From Streptomyces xantholiticus (GTDB lineage Bacteria; Actinomycetota; Actinomycetes; Streptomycetales; Streptomycetaceae), in assembly GCF_014651015.1 (NCBI RefSeq), contig NZ_BMWB01000030.1, positions 18,907 through 82,906 of the forward strand: DNA of 64,000 bases. The letters run 5' to 3'. Every line of letters begins with the position of its first letter. Within the stretch, counting starts at the first letter, position 1. Of this stretch, positions 53,617-62,744 are shown one piece after another. Below the pieces are notes generated by a model. It had not been told where the DNA came from, did not search any database, and saw nothing but the letters and a program-made list of their open reading frames with translations. The translations under genes were made by a program, and so were the position numbers.

Positions 53617-54202
53617 AGCCGCGTGCCGCAGTCCGGGAAGTCGTCGCGCTGGTACGGCCGGTCCGGCAGGTCTCTCGCGCTGGTGCCGTCGCCGGTGATG
53701 CCGGCACAGGGGCCGTGCACAGGGCCGGTTCACATCCACTGTGCGCCGGGCCGGTTCGCTACAGGTATGACATCGATCCGGCAGCGCCGCTGACGCTGTT
53801 TGTCGCAGCTGTTTCCTATGCTGGGCGCTGTCCGGAGCCGACATTCCTCGGGGACCGCCCCGGGCACAGCGGCCGCACCCTCCGAGCCGGCCGGGAACGA
53901 CCGGGAGTGCGGTGCCGCTCGCGACGGAAGCGGTGCTGTGCTCGGGCTCCGGTGTGTCATGCGTCCCCGGATCACATCGATGGCCGAGACATCAACGCGG
54001 ATTCCGGCGCGAATGCGAGTTTCCGCGGTCGAAGCCTGAAGCGGCGAGTTGCCCTTGTGGTCCACCACCGGGGGAGGACGGATACCCCGGAAATCCGAAG
54101 GGCTCAAGGTGCCGGTTCTGCCATAATTCGCCTGACTCGGGCGCGGTAAGAAGGTGAAACGTTCATGCGTTGACGTCCCGGGGAAACTACACGAGGGGCA
54201 AG
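53617..54202. other. Intergenic gap of about 585 bases
   Basis: No gene, IS remnant or strong hairpin recognised. A TTG at 54170 is in frame with the LAL gene but the ATG at 54203 has a better ribosome site. Confidence 0.45.
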
Positions 54203-56851
54203 ATGAGTCGGAACAGCATGCCGCGGCGTTGGCCACTGGTGGGGCGCGAAGCCCAGATGAAGGAGTTCGACCAAGTCCTCCAGGACGCGCGCAGCACCGG
54301 ATTCCTGCTTTTCGGCCCGGCGGGAGTCGGCAAGTCCCGGCTGGCCGAGGAGTGCCTGGGCCGGGCGGCCGAAGCCGGGCACCGCACGGGGCGGGCGGTG
54401 GCCACCGACGCCGCGGCGTCGGTGTCACTGGGCGCTCTGGCCCATCTGCTCCCCCATGGCATCGACTTGTCCGACCCGGTCTCGGGGTTCGCGAAGGTGG
54501 TCAAACTGCTTTCGCAGCCGGATTCGCCGACGTCCCGCATGGTGATCCTCGTTGATGACGTCCACCTGTTGGATGCGACCTCGGCGATGCTGCTGCGTCA
54601 GCTGATGGACGCCGGAGTGGCCTTCCTGTTGGGAACAGTGCGGTCAGGGCACGGGGCGGCCGTGGCCGTCACCGCCCTCGGGCACGAGGACGCCGTATGG
54701 CGGGTGGACCTGGCCGAGTTCGGCCGCGAGCAGGTCGAGACCCTGCTTGAACAGGTCCTGGACGGGCCGGTCGGCACGAACGCGGTCCATCAGCTGTTCA
54801 CCACGAGTGGGGGCAATCCGCTCTACCTGCATGAGCTGGTACGGGGAGCAGTGGACGTCGGAGCGCTGACCTGCGACGACGGCATCTGGGACATGACCGC
54901 GGACGAGGTGCCGGGAACCCGGCGACTTACCGATCTGATCCGGTCCCGGCTTGCCGTCGCCCCGTCAGAAGGCCGACAGGTGCTCGATGTGCTCTCGCTG
55001 TGCGAACCGCTGTCCCTGGACCGCCTCGGCAAGGACGTCGGCCCGGAGGCACTCGACCAACTGGAGGAGGCTGGACTGATCGTCGTCGCGCAGGCGGGTC
55101 GGCGTACCACAGTTCGGCTCGCCCACCCCCTCTACGGCGAGATACTGCGCGCCGACATGGCCACGCAGCGCCGTCGGGAAACACTGCTGCGGCAGGTCCG
55201 GCTGCTGAAGGAGTGCGGGGCGCGCCGCCGGGAAGACGCGATCCAACTCGCAACCTACGAACTCGCGGCCACCGGCACTGCCGATCCAGCGCTGCTGATC
55301 CAGGCGGCTGTGCTCGCCACCCATGCCCGCCAGTACCCGCGCGCGCTGGAACTGCTCCGTGCGATCCCCCAGGAACACCGCAGTTTCCAAGTCCGGCTGC
55401 TGCTGGGAAAGACACTGTTCGAGGCCGGTGACTTCGAGCAGGCCGAGGACGAACTGCGCGAGGCCGACACAGAGGCGGTCAGCGAGCCGGAAGTACTGGC
55501 CCTCGTTCTGATGCGGACCCAAAACCTCATCTGGGGGCTAGGGGCCCCTTACGAGGACGTCCTCGGCGTCATCGAGGCCGTCCGCGGCAGGGTCACCAGC
55601 CCGTCCGGCCGCCGAGCCCTGCGGTACAACGAGGCCGCCGCAGGCTTCGCCGTCGGGGATGCCCAGCACAGCCTCAGCCTGTGTGCCGACCTCGAACCGG
55701 ATGTCGCGCAGTCGCCAGACCCGCAGATCTGGCTGATGGCCGCCATGATCCGCTCCGCCGCGCTGGCGTGTCTGGGGCATGCGGAGGAGGCCGTGGACTG
55801 GGCCCGACGTGCCATCGCCGCCGGTTCGGCCGCTGCCGGCCCGTCCTCCGCACTGGCTTCGCACGAGGCGGCGCTCCATTCCATCCTTGTCCTGGCTCTG
55901 ACGGAGTTCGGCCGCCTGGCCGAGGCTCGTGCGGTGGGCGAGCAGGCGTGCGACGGCATTTCCGAGATGAGTGCGAAACCCGAGCGCCGGCTGTTGGCTT
56001 TCCATCTGGCTCGTGGCTCGTGGCTTGCCGGTCGCCCGGCGCAGGCCCGTCGCTTGTACGCGGAGCTGGCCCGTGCGTCACGGCCCCACGCCGGGTTGTC
56101 CTGCCTATATGCGCTGGCCGGTTTGGCGGCGGCGGCTGCCATGCAGGGTGATCTCGAAGCGGCCGAGGCGGCCCTGGTCGAGTACGAAGGGCTCCCGCGC
56201 CCCGTGTTCCTCGCTGAGGAGAAGTTGGGCAGGGCGTGGGTGCACGTCGCCCGGGGCGAGCTGACCCGCGCACGAGCCCTACTGACGGCTGCCGCAAGGG
56301 AAGCCTTCGAGCGCGGACAGACCGCATTCGAAAGCATCCTGCTGACCGACCTTGTCCGGCTGGGCGGTGCGCGGGCAGCCGCCGCGCGGCTGGAGGAGAT
56401 CGCGGCCGAGTGCTCGGGACACTTCCACCGTGCCCGTGCGGATCTGGCAACGGCATGGGCGGCACAGGACCCCGACAAACTGATCGCCGCCTCGGATGCC
56501 CTGGAGAGGATCGGAGCGGACCTGCTGGCGGCCGAGGCGGCAACCACGGCCGCCACCCTCCTGAGGGAGGCCGGAGAAGTCCGCCGAGCCAACGCCGCTG
56601 CGGTGCGCGCCGAGGTCCTCGCCGCCCGTTGCGAAGGGGCCACGACCCCCGCTCTGAGGGTTGGCGAGGGCGTCGTGCCGCTCACCGCGAGAGAACAGGA
56701 AGTCGCGCTCCTCGCTTCCCGGGGCATGCTCAGCAAGGACATCGCCGCTGAGCTGACCCTCTCCGTCCGTACTGTCGACAACCACCTGCAGCGCGTCTAC
56801 GCCAAGCTCGGCCTCACCACCCGCCGACAGCTTGCCGACCGGTTTCTATGA
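54203..56851 (+). CDS. LAL-type LuxR family transcriptional regulator
   Basis: 882 residues from the ATG at 54203, preceded by CGAGGGGCAAG. The N-terminal ATPase has Walker A (LLFGPAGVGKSRLAEE, about residues 35-50) and Walker B (MVILVDDVHLLD). A long TPR-like helical section with many Ala and Leu follows. The C-terminal LuxR helix-turn-helix reads LTAREQEVALLASRGM and LSVRTVDNHLQRVYAKLG. Full-length LAL proteins control secondary metabolism or carbon use and need ATP and a ligand. It has no adjacent biosynthetic cluster here, so the target is open. Confidence 0.92.
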   Translation: MSRNSMPRRWPLVGREAQMKEFDQVLQDARSTGFLLFGPAGVGKSRLAEECLGRAAEAGHRTGRAVATDAAASVSLGALAHLLPHGIDLSDPVSGFAKVVKLLSQPDSPTSRMVILVDDVHLLDATSAMLLRQLMDAGVAFLLGTVRSGHGAAVAVTALGHEDAVWRVDLAEFGREQVETLLEQVLDGPVGTNAVHQLFTTSGGNPLYLHELVRGAVDVGALTCDDGIWDMTADEVPGTRRLTDLIRSRLAVAPSEGRQVLDVLSLCEPLSLDRLGKDVGPEALDQLEEAGLIVVAQAGRRTTVRLAHPLYGEILRADMATQRRRETLLRQVRLLKECGARRREDAIQLATYELAATGTADPALLIQAAVLATHARQYPRALELLRAIPQEHRSFQVRLLLGKTLFEAGDFEQAEDELREADTEAVSEPEVLALVLMRTQNLIWGLGAPYEDVLGVIEAVRGRVTSPSGRRALRYNEAAAGFAVGDAQHSLSLCADLEPDVAQSPDPQIWLMAAMIRSAALACLGHAEEAVDWARRAIAAGSAAAGPSSALASHEAALHSILVLALTEFGRLAEARAVGEQACDGISEMSAKPERRLLAFHLARGSWLAGRPAQARRLYAELARASRPHAGLSCLYALAGLAAAAAMQGDLEAAEAALVEYEGLPRPVFLAEEKLGRAWVHVARGELTRARALLTAAAREAFERGQTAFESILLTDLVRLGGARAAAARLEEIAAECSGHFHRARADLATAWAAQDPDKLIAASDALERIGADLLAAEAATTAATLLREAGEVRRANAAAVRAEVLAARCEGATTPALRVGEGVVPLTAREQEVALLASRGMLSKDIAAELTLSVRTVDNHLQRVYAKLGLTTRRQLADRFL

Positions 56852-57019
56852 CGAGTTGGTGCCGTGCGCCGCAGCTCGGCCTGCACCTTCTGGTCCTCCG
56901 AGGCAGGAATGCTGGTTGAGCAAGTCTGGGGGCTCATTTACGCGAGGCGTGGGCTGACGTCGCCCTGGCGGAAGTTGGGGTGCTTCAAGCGGCCCTGCTG
57001 GTACTTTCGAGGCGTGCTC

Positions 57020-57592
57020 TCAAGGGGCAGTGTGCCCGGGCCAGGCGCCACGGGCAGCCAGGTCGAGGATCAATCCGGCAATGTTCCATGCATCGTCCTC
57101 GCCGCAGTGGTGGCGCCCCTCCAGCGACAGTCCGGCAATTTCCAGTGCCTGCGCCATTCCAGGGCGTTTGCGCAATTCATGGGCCTCGGTAAAGACTGCC
57201 TTGGCATTCACATGCCGACTTCCGAGCGGATATGCGATGTTGGTGGCCCGGCACTGCCGCGTGAACTGGTGACGGTCATAGTCGCCCCAGCTCGCCCACG
57301 GACGCGTCCCTGTCTCGTGCTCGGCAGCCAGCAGTCGGCAGGCCTCGGCGAAACCCAGTCCCTTGTCCACTTCGGCCTGAGTCAGCCCAGTCAGCTCAGT
57401 ACAGAAGGAGCTGACGGCAGACCGCACAGGCCGCACCAAAATGCGATGCCGCCCCACACTCTTGCCCCTGCGGAGGTCAACAACCGTCAGCCCGATTTCA
57501 ATGATCTCGCTGACCGCACCACGCGGCGGCACGCTGTCCCAGCAAGTCGCCTCCACATCAATGACATTCAGCAGTCCACTGGCACTTTCCAT
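57020..57592 (-). CDS. DEDDh 3'-5' exonuclease (ERI1/KapD-like)
   Basis: 190 residues from the ATG at 57592. The DEDDh motifs are in order: LNVIDVEATCWDS (Asp and Glu, exo I), SSFCTELTGLTQAEVDKG, WASWGDYDRHQFTRQC (Asp, exo II) and HHCGEDDAWNIAGLI (His and Asp, exo III). 'DVEATCW' and 'TELTGLTQ..V' are typical of the Eri1/KapD branch, which trims RNA 3' ends, rather than the DNA polymerase III epsilon branch. It lies about 250 bases from the tRNA-like element on the opposite strand. Confidence 0.87.
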   Translation of the reverse strand: MESASGLLNVIDVEATCWDSVPPRGAVSEIIEIGLTVVDLRRGKSVGRHRILVRPVRSAVSSFCTELTGLTQAEVDKGLGFAEACRLLAAEHETGTRPWASWGDYDRHQFTRQCRATNIAYPLGSRHVNAKAVFTEAHELRKRPGMAQALEIAGLSLEGRHHCGEDDAWNIAGLILDLAARGAWPGHTAP

Positions 57593-57820
57593 GCCCAGGA
57601 GAGTAAAGGGGCAAGCTCTACCGGTCACCCGAGTTTCGACCGCCCATCGCAACCTCACTGCACGCACTCACACAGACGCGGCCGCCACCGGCGCACGGCC
57701 CACAGGCAGGCCGGCCTTGTCGAGCAGTCGTGGTTCTGGACAGGCTTCCGTGACACGGGCACGCTCAGTGATCCGTCGTCGCCTTCGAATATTTGAGAGC
57801 GGCAGGGTGCAGGTAGCTCG

Positions 57821-57826
57821 TATGAT
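57821..57826 (+). promoter_or_regulatory. Consensus-like -10 box upstream of the tRNA-like element
   Basis: TATGAT would place the transcription start near 57833, 7 bases before the tRNA-like structure. A -35 at ideal spacing is not obvious (TTGAGA at 57793 is 22 bases away). Confidence 0.4.
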
Positions 57827-57839
57827 CGCGAGCGGGATG

Positions 57840-57918
57840 GGGCTCGTAGCGCAGTGGCTGTCGCGCCTTCACCGCATGTGGGAGGACACCGGTTCGAATC
57901 CGGTCGGCCTCCTCCCAC
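57840..57918 (+). tRNA. tRNA-like element, divergent or degenerate (anticodon position CAT)
   Basis: A cloverleaf of 73 bases can be drawn from 57840 to 57912. The acceptor stem is GGGCTCG with 57905-57911 (6 of 7 pairs, two wobble, one C-C mismatch). The D arm is GCGC with GCGC (57849-57866). The T arm is perfect: ACCGG-TTCGAAT-CCGGT (57888-57904). The anticodon stem (57868-57872 with 57880-57884) has a mismatch, the loop CGCATGT lacks U33, and the variable loop is only three bases. No CCA is encoded. Alternatively GTGGGAGG (57878-57885) pairs with CCTCCCAC (57911-57918), enclosing the T arm as a half-tRNA. It could be a pseudo-tRNA, an attachment-site scar or a small RNA. Confidence 0.45.
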
Positions 57919-58123
57919 CTCCTACTTGGTGACGACCGGTTGCTTCCGAATTCCACACCGGGGCCAAACAGCGCCCTTGAGTGGCCACTCAGCACCGGCC
58001 GCATTTCGCGAGCTTCTTGTAGCAGGTCAGGCGGCGGCCATGGCCAGGCCTCGGCTCTGCCGGTCGATGCGGACCACGTACGGATCTTGAGACCACGAGC
58101 AGCCCATGGCAGGCTCATGCCGC

Positions 58124-58708
58124 ATGATCGATGAATTCGCGAAAGACAACCTGCACGGGAGACTGCGGCGGGATCGCAAGGCGCTGCTCTGGAAACTCGA
58201 CGGCTTGTCCGAATACGACGCCCGCCGACCTTTGACAGCGACCGGGACCAACCTCCTCGGCCTGGTCAAACACGTGGCCACCGTCGAGGCCAGGTACTTC
58301 GGCGAGGTCTTCGACCGCCCTTCCCCGGAACCGCTGCCCCGGTGGCAGGACTCCAACGGCAGCGATCTGTGGGCGACCGAGGACGAGACCCGCGATCAGA
58401 TCATCGGGTTCTACCGGCGCACGTGGGAACACTCGGACGCGACGATCAACGAGCTTCCCCTCGACGCCCCCGGCCACGTGCCGTGGTGGCCGGAGCCTTA
58501 TCCCAACACGAACCTGTTCGCCATCATGGTCCATGTCCTCAGCGAGTCCATCCGGCATGCCGGGCACGCCGATATCCTGCGCGAGGGCCTCGACGGCCGG
58601 ACCGGGTTGCGCGCCGAACTCGAGAAGCAGATCGACGCGGAAGCCCGGGCAGCCTACTGCGCGAAGATCGAGCAGGCCGCCAGGTCGGCCGCACCAATCA
58701 AGGCTTAG
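58124..58708 (+). CDS. DinB-family (DUF664) protein
   Basis: 194 residues from the ATG at 58124; starts at 58106 or near are possible. The four-helix DinB pattern is visible: RRDRKALLWKLDGLSEYDARRP, then NLLGLVKHVATVEARYFGEVF with the metal-binding His, a WWPEPYPN loop, and HVLSESIRHAGHADILREGLDG with two further His. Members are metal-dependent thiol S-transferases or of unknown function; the Streptomyces DUF664 set is mostly uncharacterised. It stands alone between the tRNA-like element and an ISL3 remnant. Confidence 0.87.
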   Translation: MIDEFAKDNLHGRLRRDRKALLWKLDGLSEYDARRPLTATGTNLLGLVKHVATVEARYFGEVFDRPSPEPLPRWQDSNGSDLWATEDETRDQIIGFYRRTWEHSDATINELPLDAPGHVPWWPEPYPNTNLFAIMVHVLSESIRHAGHADILREGLDGRTGLRAELEKQIDAEARAAYCAKIEQAARSAAPIKA

Positions 58709-58714
58709 TGAGCA

Positions 58715-59060
58715 TCTGGGCGAAGGACCGGACGTGGCCAGTGAGGGCGTCAAGTCGGGGCAATTGGCCAGGACGGCCTTGAGTCGGAGTTGCTCGGTCT
58801 CCGTGAGCGATTCCGGGCGGCTGAGAATCCATCTTGCCCCCAGACGGGGTGCCGGAGGCTGTGCGGTGATCGGCCGGGGTGACGTGCGCTTCTTCCTGAT
58901 GTAGGCGCTGACGATGCCATAGCTGCCCTGTAGCCGAGCGGGACGATCTCCTCCCGGAGCTTCCAGGCGTTGGTGCAGCCCTCGTTCCAGCGGTCGTCGA
59001 GGTAGGGCTTGTACTCGTCCAGAGCGGAGGCTCGGTTCAACTGCCGGGATCGCGCGGATG
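58715..59060 (-). pseudogene. ISL3-family transposase fragment
   Basis: The minus strand shows LDEYKPYLDDRWNEGCTNAWKL, then in shifted frames GSYGIVSAYIRK and ARWILSRPESLTETEQLRLK, and AVLANCPDLTPSL. This is the middle of ISL3 transposases ('LDPY..YL..RWNEGC.NA..L', 'R.VT.WILRRP..L...E...L..'). The C-terminal NTK motif seen in the other ISL3 remnant is missing. Confidence 0.65.
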
Positions 59061-59232
59061 AGTTTGGGAGGCACCTCTTTCCACGGACGGCCTCGCCGGC
59101 ACCCGGGCGCGGGCCGCGGAATCCGCCACGGCCGGCTGAACTCTGCCGCGGCTTGCCTTCCAAGGGGCGACCCCTGATCCGGGCGGCTGCTCGTGCCGCG
59201 ATCGCGCCGTTGACTTCAGTCGCGGGCAGAAG

Positions 59233-59252
59233 TTAAATTCATTAACGTTATG
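59233..59252 (+). promoter_or_regulatory. MarR promoter and operator overlapping the start codon
   Basis: TAACGTTA (59243-59250) is a perfect 8-bp palindrome within a larger AT-rich dyad and overlaps the ATG at 59250. TTAAAT (59233-59238) is a plausible -10 box. The region is strikingly AT-rich for this genome. Confidence 0.5.
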
Positions 59253-59750
59253 AGTATTAACGAAGCCCGGAGTGAAGGGTCGGAAGGGCCTCCCGAGGCG
59301 CTGACCAGGTGGACCGGCTTCCTGTTGAACTGGGTCGCCGCCCACGCCCGCGAGGCTTATGAGCAGGTCGTGGCGCAGGTCGGGCTGAAACCGCAGCACC
59401 TTGGCGTTCTGACCCAGATTCAGCACGGCCCGATGATTCAGGCACGGCTGAGCGACCGGCTGCGTGTGTTCAAGCCCGTCATGGTCACCCTGGTGAACGA
59501 GCTGGAGGCGATGGGGCTGGCGGAGCGTCGGCCGCACGCCAGCGACCGCCGTGCCATGGAGGTGCACATTCTTCCTGCCGGCCTGGACAAGGTTCGGGAA
59601 GTCGACAGGCTCAGCGAGCAGGCCTCGGCCGAGTTCTTCAGCCCGCTCACCTCAAAGGAACAGCAGAGCCTGCACGGCCTGCTCACCAAGCTTGCCAAGG
59701 ACGGCCCTGCCGGCCCTTGGCAAGCCCTGAGCTGGCGCAAAACACCCTGA
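59250..59750 (+). CDS. MarR-family transcriptional regulator
   Basis: 166 residues from the ATG at 59250. The helices and winged helix-turn-helix are typical: LGVLTQIQHGPMIQARLSDRL, then VTLVNELEAMGLAERRPHASD and RRAMEVHILPAGLDKVREVD with the DRR wing motif. MarR proteins respond to phenolic and other small ligands. The carboxylesterase gene starts 58 bases downstream and is the likely target. The promoter palindrome overlaps its own start, pointing to autorepression. Confidence 0.92.
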   Translation: MSINEARSEGSEGPPEALTRWTGFLLNWVAAHAREAYEQVVAQVGLKPQHLGVLTQIQHGPMIQARLSDRLRVFKPVMVTLVNELEAMGLAERRPHASDRRAMEVHILPAGLDKVREVDRLSEQASAEFFSPLTSKEQQSLHGLLTKLAKDGPAGPWQALSWRKTP

Positions 59751-59808
59751 CAACGCCACATTCGCACCCGGGCAGGTCAGCGCCAGGGGCTTTCCCGGGA
59801 GGAAACAC

Positions 59809-61248
59809 ATGCACGACACGGTCAAGACCCAGCAAGGCCTGGTCCGCGGCCGCACCCACGACGGCATCGTCTCGTTCAAGGGCATCCCGTACGCCGCCGC
59901 GCCCGACGGCGCGCGGCGTTTCCTGCCGCCGCAGTCGGCAGCGCATTGGGACGGAGTGCGGGAGGCCGACTCTTTCGGCAGCGCGCCGCCGCAACGACCG
60001 CCGGCGCCGGGGGTTCCGGCGGTGTGGCAGCCCGGCGACGGCCTGGACTGCCTGACGGTGAACGTCTGGACCCCGGCTTCCGGGACCGTGCGCCTGCCCG
60101 TGATGGTGTGGATCTACGGCGGCCAGTGGACCCATGGCGCCTCGTCGATGCCGCACTACGACGGCTCCGTCCTGGCCGGGTCCGGAGTGGTCGTAGTGAC
60201 CTTCAATTACCGCACCGGATTCGAGGGCTTCGGCCACCTGCCCGGTACCCCTGACAACCGTGGCCTGCTGGACCAACTCGCCGCGCTGGCCTGGGTCCAG
60301 GACAACATCGCCGCCTTCGGCGGCGACCCCGGCAACGTCACCGTCTTCGGCCAGTCCGCAGGCGGCGCCTCCGCCGCCCTGCTCGCCGCCGCCCCGGCAG
60401 CCGCCGGCCTGTTCCGGCGGTGCATCGTGCAAAGCCTTCCCACCGGCTACCTCAGCGCGTCTGAAGCTCGGCAGGTCACCGAACGGCTCGCAGCAGCCGT
60501 CGGCACCAGCCCCACCCGGGACGGCCTGGGCGCACTGCCCCCTCAAGCCCTCTTGGAGGTACCGGACAGGCAGCTGACCGGCGGGCGCCCGGGCAGCGCG
60601 TTCGCCCCCGCCATCGATGGGAACCTGGTCACCGCACCTCCCTGGCAGGCCCTCGCCGATGGACGTGCCCGCCACATCGATTTGCTCTGCGGCTTCACCC
60701 ACGACGAATACCGCGGCTTCCCACCCACGGCCGACCCGGCCCGGGTCGGTCTCGCGGCCACCGCCGCCCAGTTCGGCCTCGCCCCCGACGCCGCCCTGGC
60801 CTATCGCGCCGCCTACCCCGACAGCGCCGCCGCCGAACTGTTCACCATCCTCATGTCCGATGCCCTGGTCCGCATGCCGACCACCTTCACCGCCGAAGCA
60901 CACGCCCGGACCGGCGGCCGCACCTGGCTGTATGACTTCGCCTGGCAAGGCCCGATCGGCGCCCCCCACGGCATCGACATCCCCTTCGTCTTCGGCCTGC
61001 CACACACCCGCTACGCCACCCGCTTCCTCGGCACCCCGCCCTCTTCTGGCTTCGCCGCCCTGTCCCACCAGATCCGCACCGCATGGACGTCCTTTGCCGC
61101 CACCGGTGATCCCGGCTGGCCATCCTTCGACACCCACCTCCGCACCACACGCATCTGGGACACCACCCCTACCTGCACCGCATATCCCGTACCGGACTCC
61201 CATCGCATCTGGAGCCAGACACAGCCATCTCACCCCGCCGACCAGTAA
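59809..61248 (+). CDS. Type B carboxylesterase
   Basis: 479 residues after CGGGAGGAAACAC. It begins KTQQGLVRGRTHDGIVSFKG and GIPYAAAP, and has the oxyanion region VMVWIYGGQWTHGASS. The nucleophile elbow is VTVFGQSAGGASAALLAA; the family usually has GESAGG. The catalytic Glu region is GFTHDEYRGFPP and the His region is GAPHGIDIPFVFG, where 'GA.H..D.PFVF' is the standard motif. All three catalytic residues are present. It hydrolyses esters, perhaps including p-nitrobenzyl-type or xenobiotic esters, and is probably controlled by the upstream MarR protein. Confidence 0.92.
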   Translation: MHDTVKTQQGLVRGRTHDGIVSFKGIPYAAAPDGARRFLPPQSAAHWDGVREADSFGSAPPQRPPAPGVPAVWQPGDGLDCLTVNVWTPASGTVRLPVMVWIYGGQWTHGASSMPHYDGSVLAGSGVVVVTFNYRTGFEGFGHLPGTPDNRGLLDQLAALAWVQDNIAAFGGDPGNVTVFGQSAGGASAALLAAAPAAAGLFRRCIVQSLPTGYLSASEARQVTERLAAAVGTSPTRDGLGALPPQALLEVPDRQLTGGRPGSAFAPAIDGNLVTAPPWQALADGRARHIDLLCGFTHDEYRGFPPTADPARVGLAATAAQFGLAPDAALAYRAAYPDSAAAELFTILMSDALVRMPTTFTAEAHARTGGRTWLYDFAWQGPIGAPHGIDIPFVFGLPHTRYATRFLGTPPSSGFAALSHQIRTAWTSFAATGDPGWPSFDTHLRTTRIWDTTPTCTAYPVPDSHRIWSQTQPSHPADQ

Positions 61249-61478
61249 TGGTTGCGGAACTCCTCTGAAGTCCCCGGAGCACGTCGCCGAACGCGACCCT
61301 GCAGCCCGCCGGAAACGCTGGTCCACCGCAAGAACAACTATCGGCTGCTTTGGGCCCGTCTCGGCGATGCCCCCGTCCGTGCCGTCATTCCTCCTCGGTA
61401 TTCGCGAAACTGGTGATCGCGAACTGCCTCCGGAACCGGTCAACAAACGCTGTTCCTCGAGATCGACGAAGCCACCCT

Positions 61479-61753
61479 TCGTCGAAGCAGCATGCGGTTG
61501 AGGCGTTCGACCTTGCCATTGGTGTGGGCCGGTAGGGCCGAGTTGCTTGTGGATGATCCCGGCCGCCGGCAGGGTGTCGCGCCAGTCGCGTGAGCGGTGG
61601 CAGGCCTTGTCGGTCAGGACGCGTTCGACGGTGATGCCGACCTGGGTGAAGTACGCCTGGGCCCGGGTCCAGAAGGCGGTGGCGGTCTCCTTCTTCTCGT
61701 CCGCGTGGACCTCGCTGCAGGCGAGGCGGGAGTGGTCATCGACGGCGGCGTAC
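61479..61753 (-). pseudogene. IS481-family transposase fragment
   Basis: The minus strand reads YAAVDDHSRLACSEVHADEK, TATAFWTRAQAYFTQVGITVE and RVLTDKACHRSRDWRDTLP; then a frame change gives RPYRPHTNGKVERLN. This is the DDE core of IS481 ('AVDDHSRLAY.E...DE', 'VLTDNG..YRS..FR', 'RPYRPQTNGKVERFNR'). It is truncated at both ends. Confidence 0.75.
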
Positions 61754-61894
61754 CGCCATGACCACCACCCCGGCGAACCACGCGGTCACAGCACTGGAAG
61801 CACGACAGCGTCACAGGGACAGCCGTATCGTCACCAGGCTCCTCGTCCCGTCGGGGAGCGTGTGAGGCAGCCACCCTGCGAGGGCGCTCCAAGC

Positions 61895-62695
61895 TCAGTT
61901 GACGGCTGTGGTACGGGCATACAGGCCTGGGGTGATGCCCACGATGCGCTTGAAGTGCCGCGTGAGGTGGGACTGGTCGTAGAAACCGGTGGCAATCGCG
62001 ACCTCACCCGGTGGCTGTCCGTCGAGCAGCAGACGGCGGGCCACGTCGACGCGGCGAGAGACCACGTACTGGTGCGGAGCGATACCGAAAGTGCCGCTGA
62101 AGGCACGTATGAGATGGGTGGGGTGAACATGGACCAGGCGCGCGGCGTCGTCCAGGGGGATGCCTTCCAGCAGTCGCTCGTCGAGGAGGTCACGCAAGCG
62201 GTGTGCAACGCCGCGGTCGGGTCGTGCTCTCCCCAAGAGCCTGGGGCGCAGGTGCTCACGCAGCCGTTCGTTGATCAGGGCCAGACGGCTCTCTGCCTCG
62301 AACTCGTCGCCCCGGTTCGCGAGGGCCGTATGCAGTTGTCCGATGCGCCTGCGCAGGACGGGGTCGGTGAGGTCCGGGCCGTCCACCGCCGGCCCGATGA
62401 AGCTCTCGTCCAACTGCGTCATGTCGAGGTAGAGCACGCGCTTGCGAAAGCCCTGGGGTGTAGCGGGTGAGCCGTTGTGCGGAACCTGCGGCGGGAGCAG
62501 GCTCACGGTGTCGCTCGGAGTGGCTCGCTCGTGACGGTCCAGGTCGTAGCGGACCGCGCCGTCGTCGACGATCAGTAGTGTCCACACGTCGTGGACGTGC
62601 ATGGGGTACGCGTGCTCAGCGAAACGGGCGTGGAAGACCTCCACGACACCCTTTACCTGCGGGCGCCAAGCGGATATCTCGTGCCGGGGCACCAT
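61895..62695 (-). CDS. AraC-family transcriptional regulator
   Basis: 266 residues from the ATG at 62695. An N-terminal cupin-like sensor (FHARFAEHAYPMHVHDVWTLL, then LLPPQVPHNGSP) is followed by the AraC double helix-turn-helix over the last 100 residues (LDDAARLVHVHPTHLIRAFSG, then PPGEVAIATGFYDQSHLTRHF). The frame is open for another 150 residues upstream, but this overlaps the divergent gene and its ATG is not supported. It is divergent from a DUF2000 gene across a 49-base gap, a pairing common in actinobacteria. Confidence 0.9.
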   Translation of the reverse strand: MVPRHEISAWRPQVKGVVEVFHARFAEHAYPMHVHDVWTLLIVDDGAVRYDLDRHERATPSDTVSLLPPQVPHNGSPATPQGFRKRVLYLDMTQLDESFIGPAVDGPDLTDPVLRRRIGQLHTALANRGDEFEAESRLALINERLREHLRPRLLGRARPDRGVAHRLRDLLDERLLEGIPLDDAARLVHVHPTHLIRAFSGTFGIAPHQYVVSRRVDVARRLLLDGQPPGEVAIATGFYDQSHLTRHFKRIVGITPGLYARTTAVN

Positions 62696-62744
62696 GCAAG
62701 GAACGTACAAGACGGAGAAGGGGTGCACCACGCAGTCTCGAAGC

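Noticed and set aside
59683..61446. 587-residue minus-strand open frame over the carboxylesterase
   Set aside because: Gly/Arg-rich antisense frame without domain; the plus-strand esterase has all catalytic motifs.
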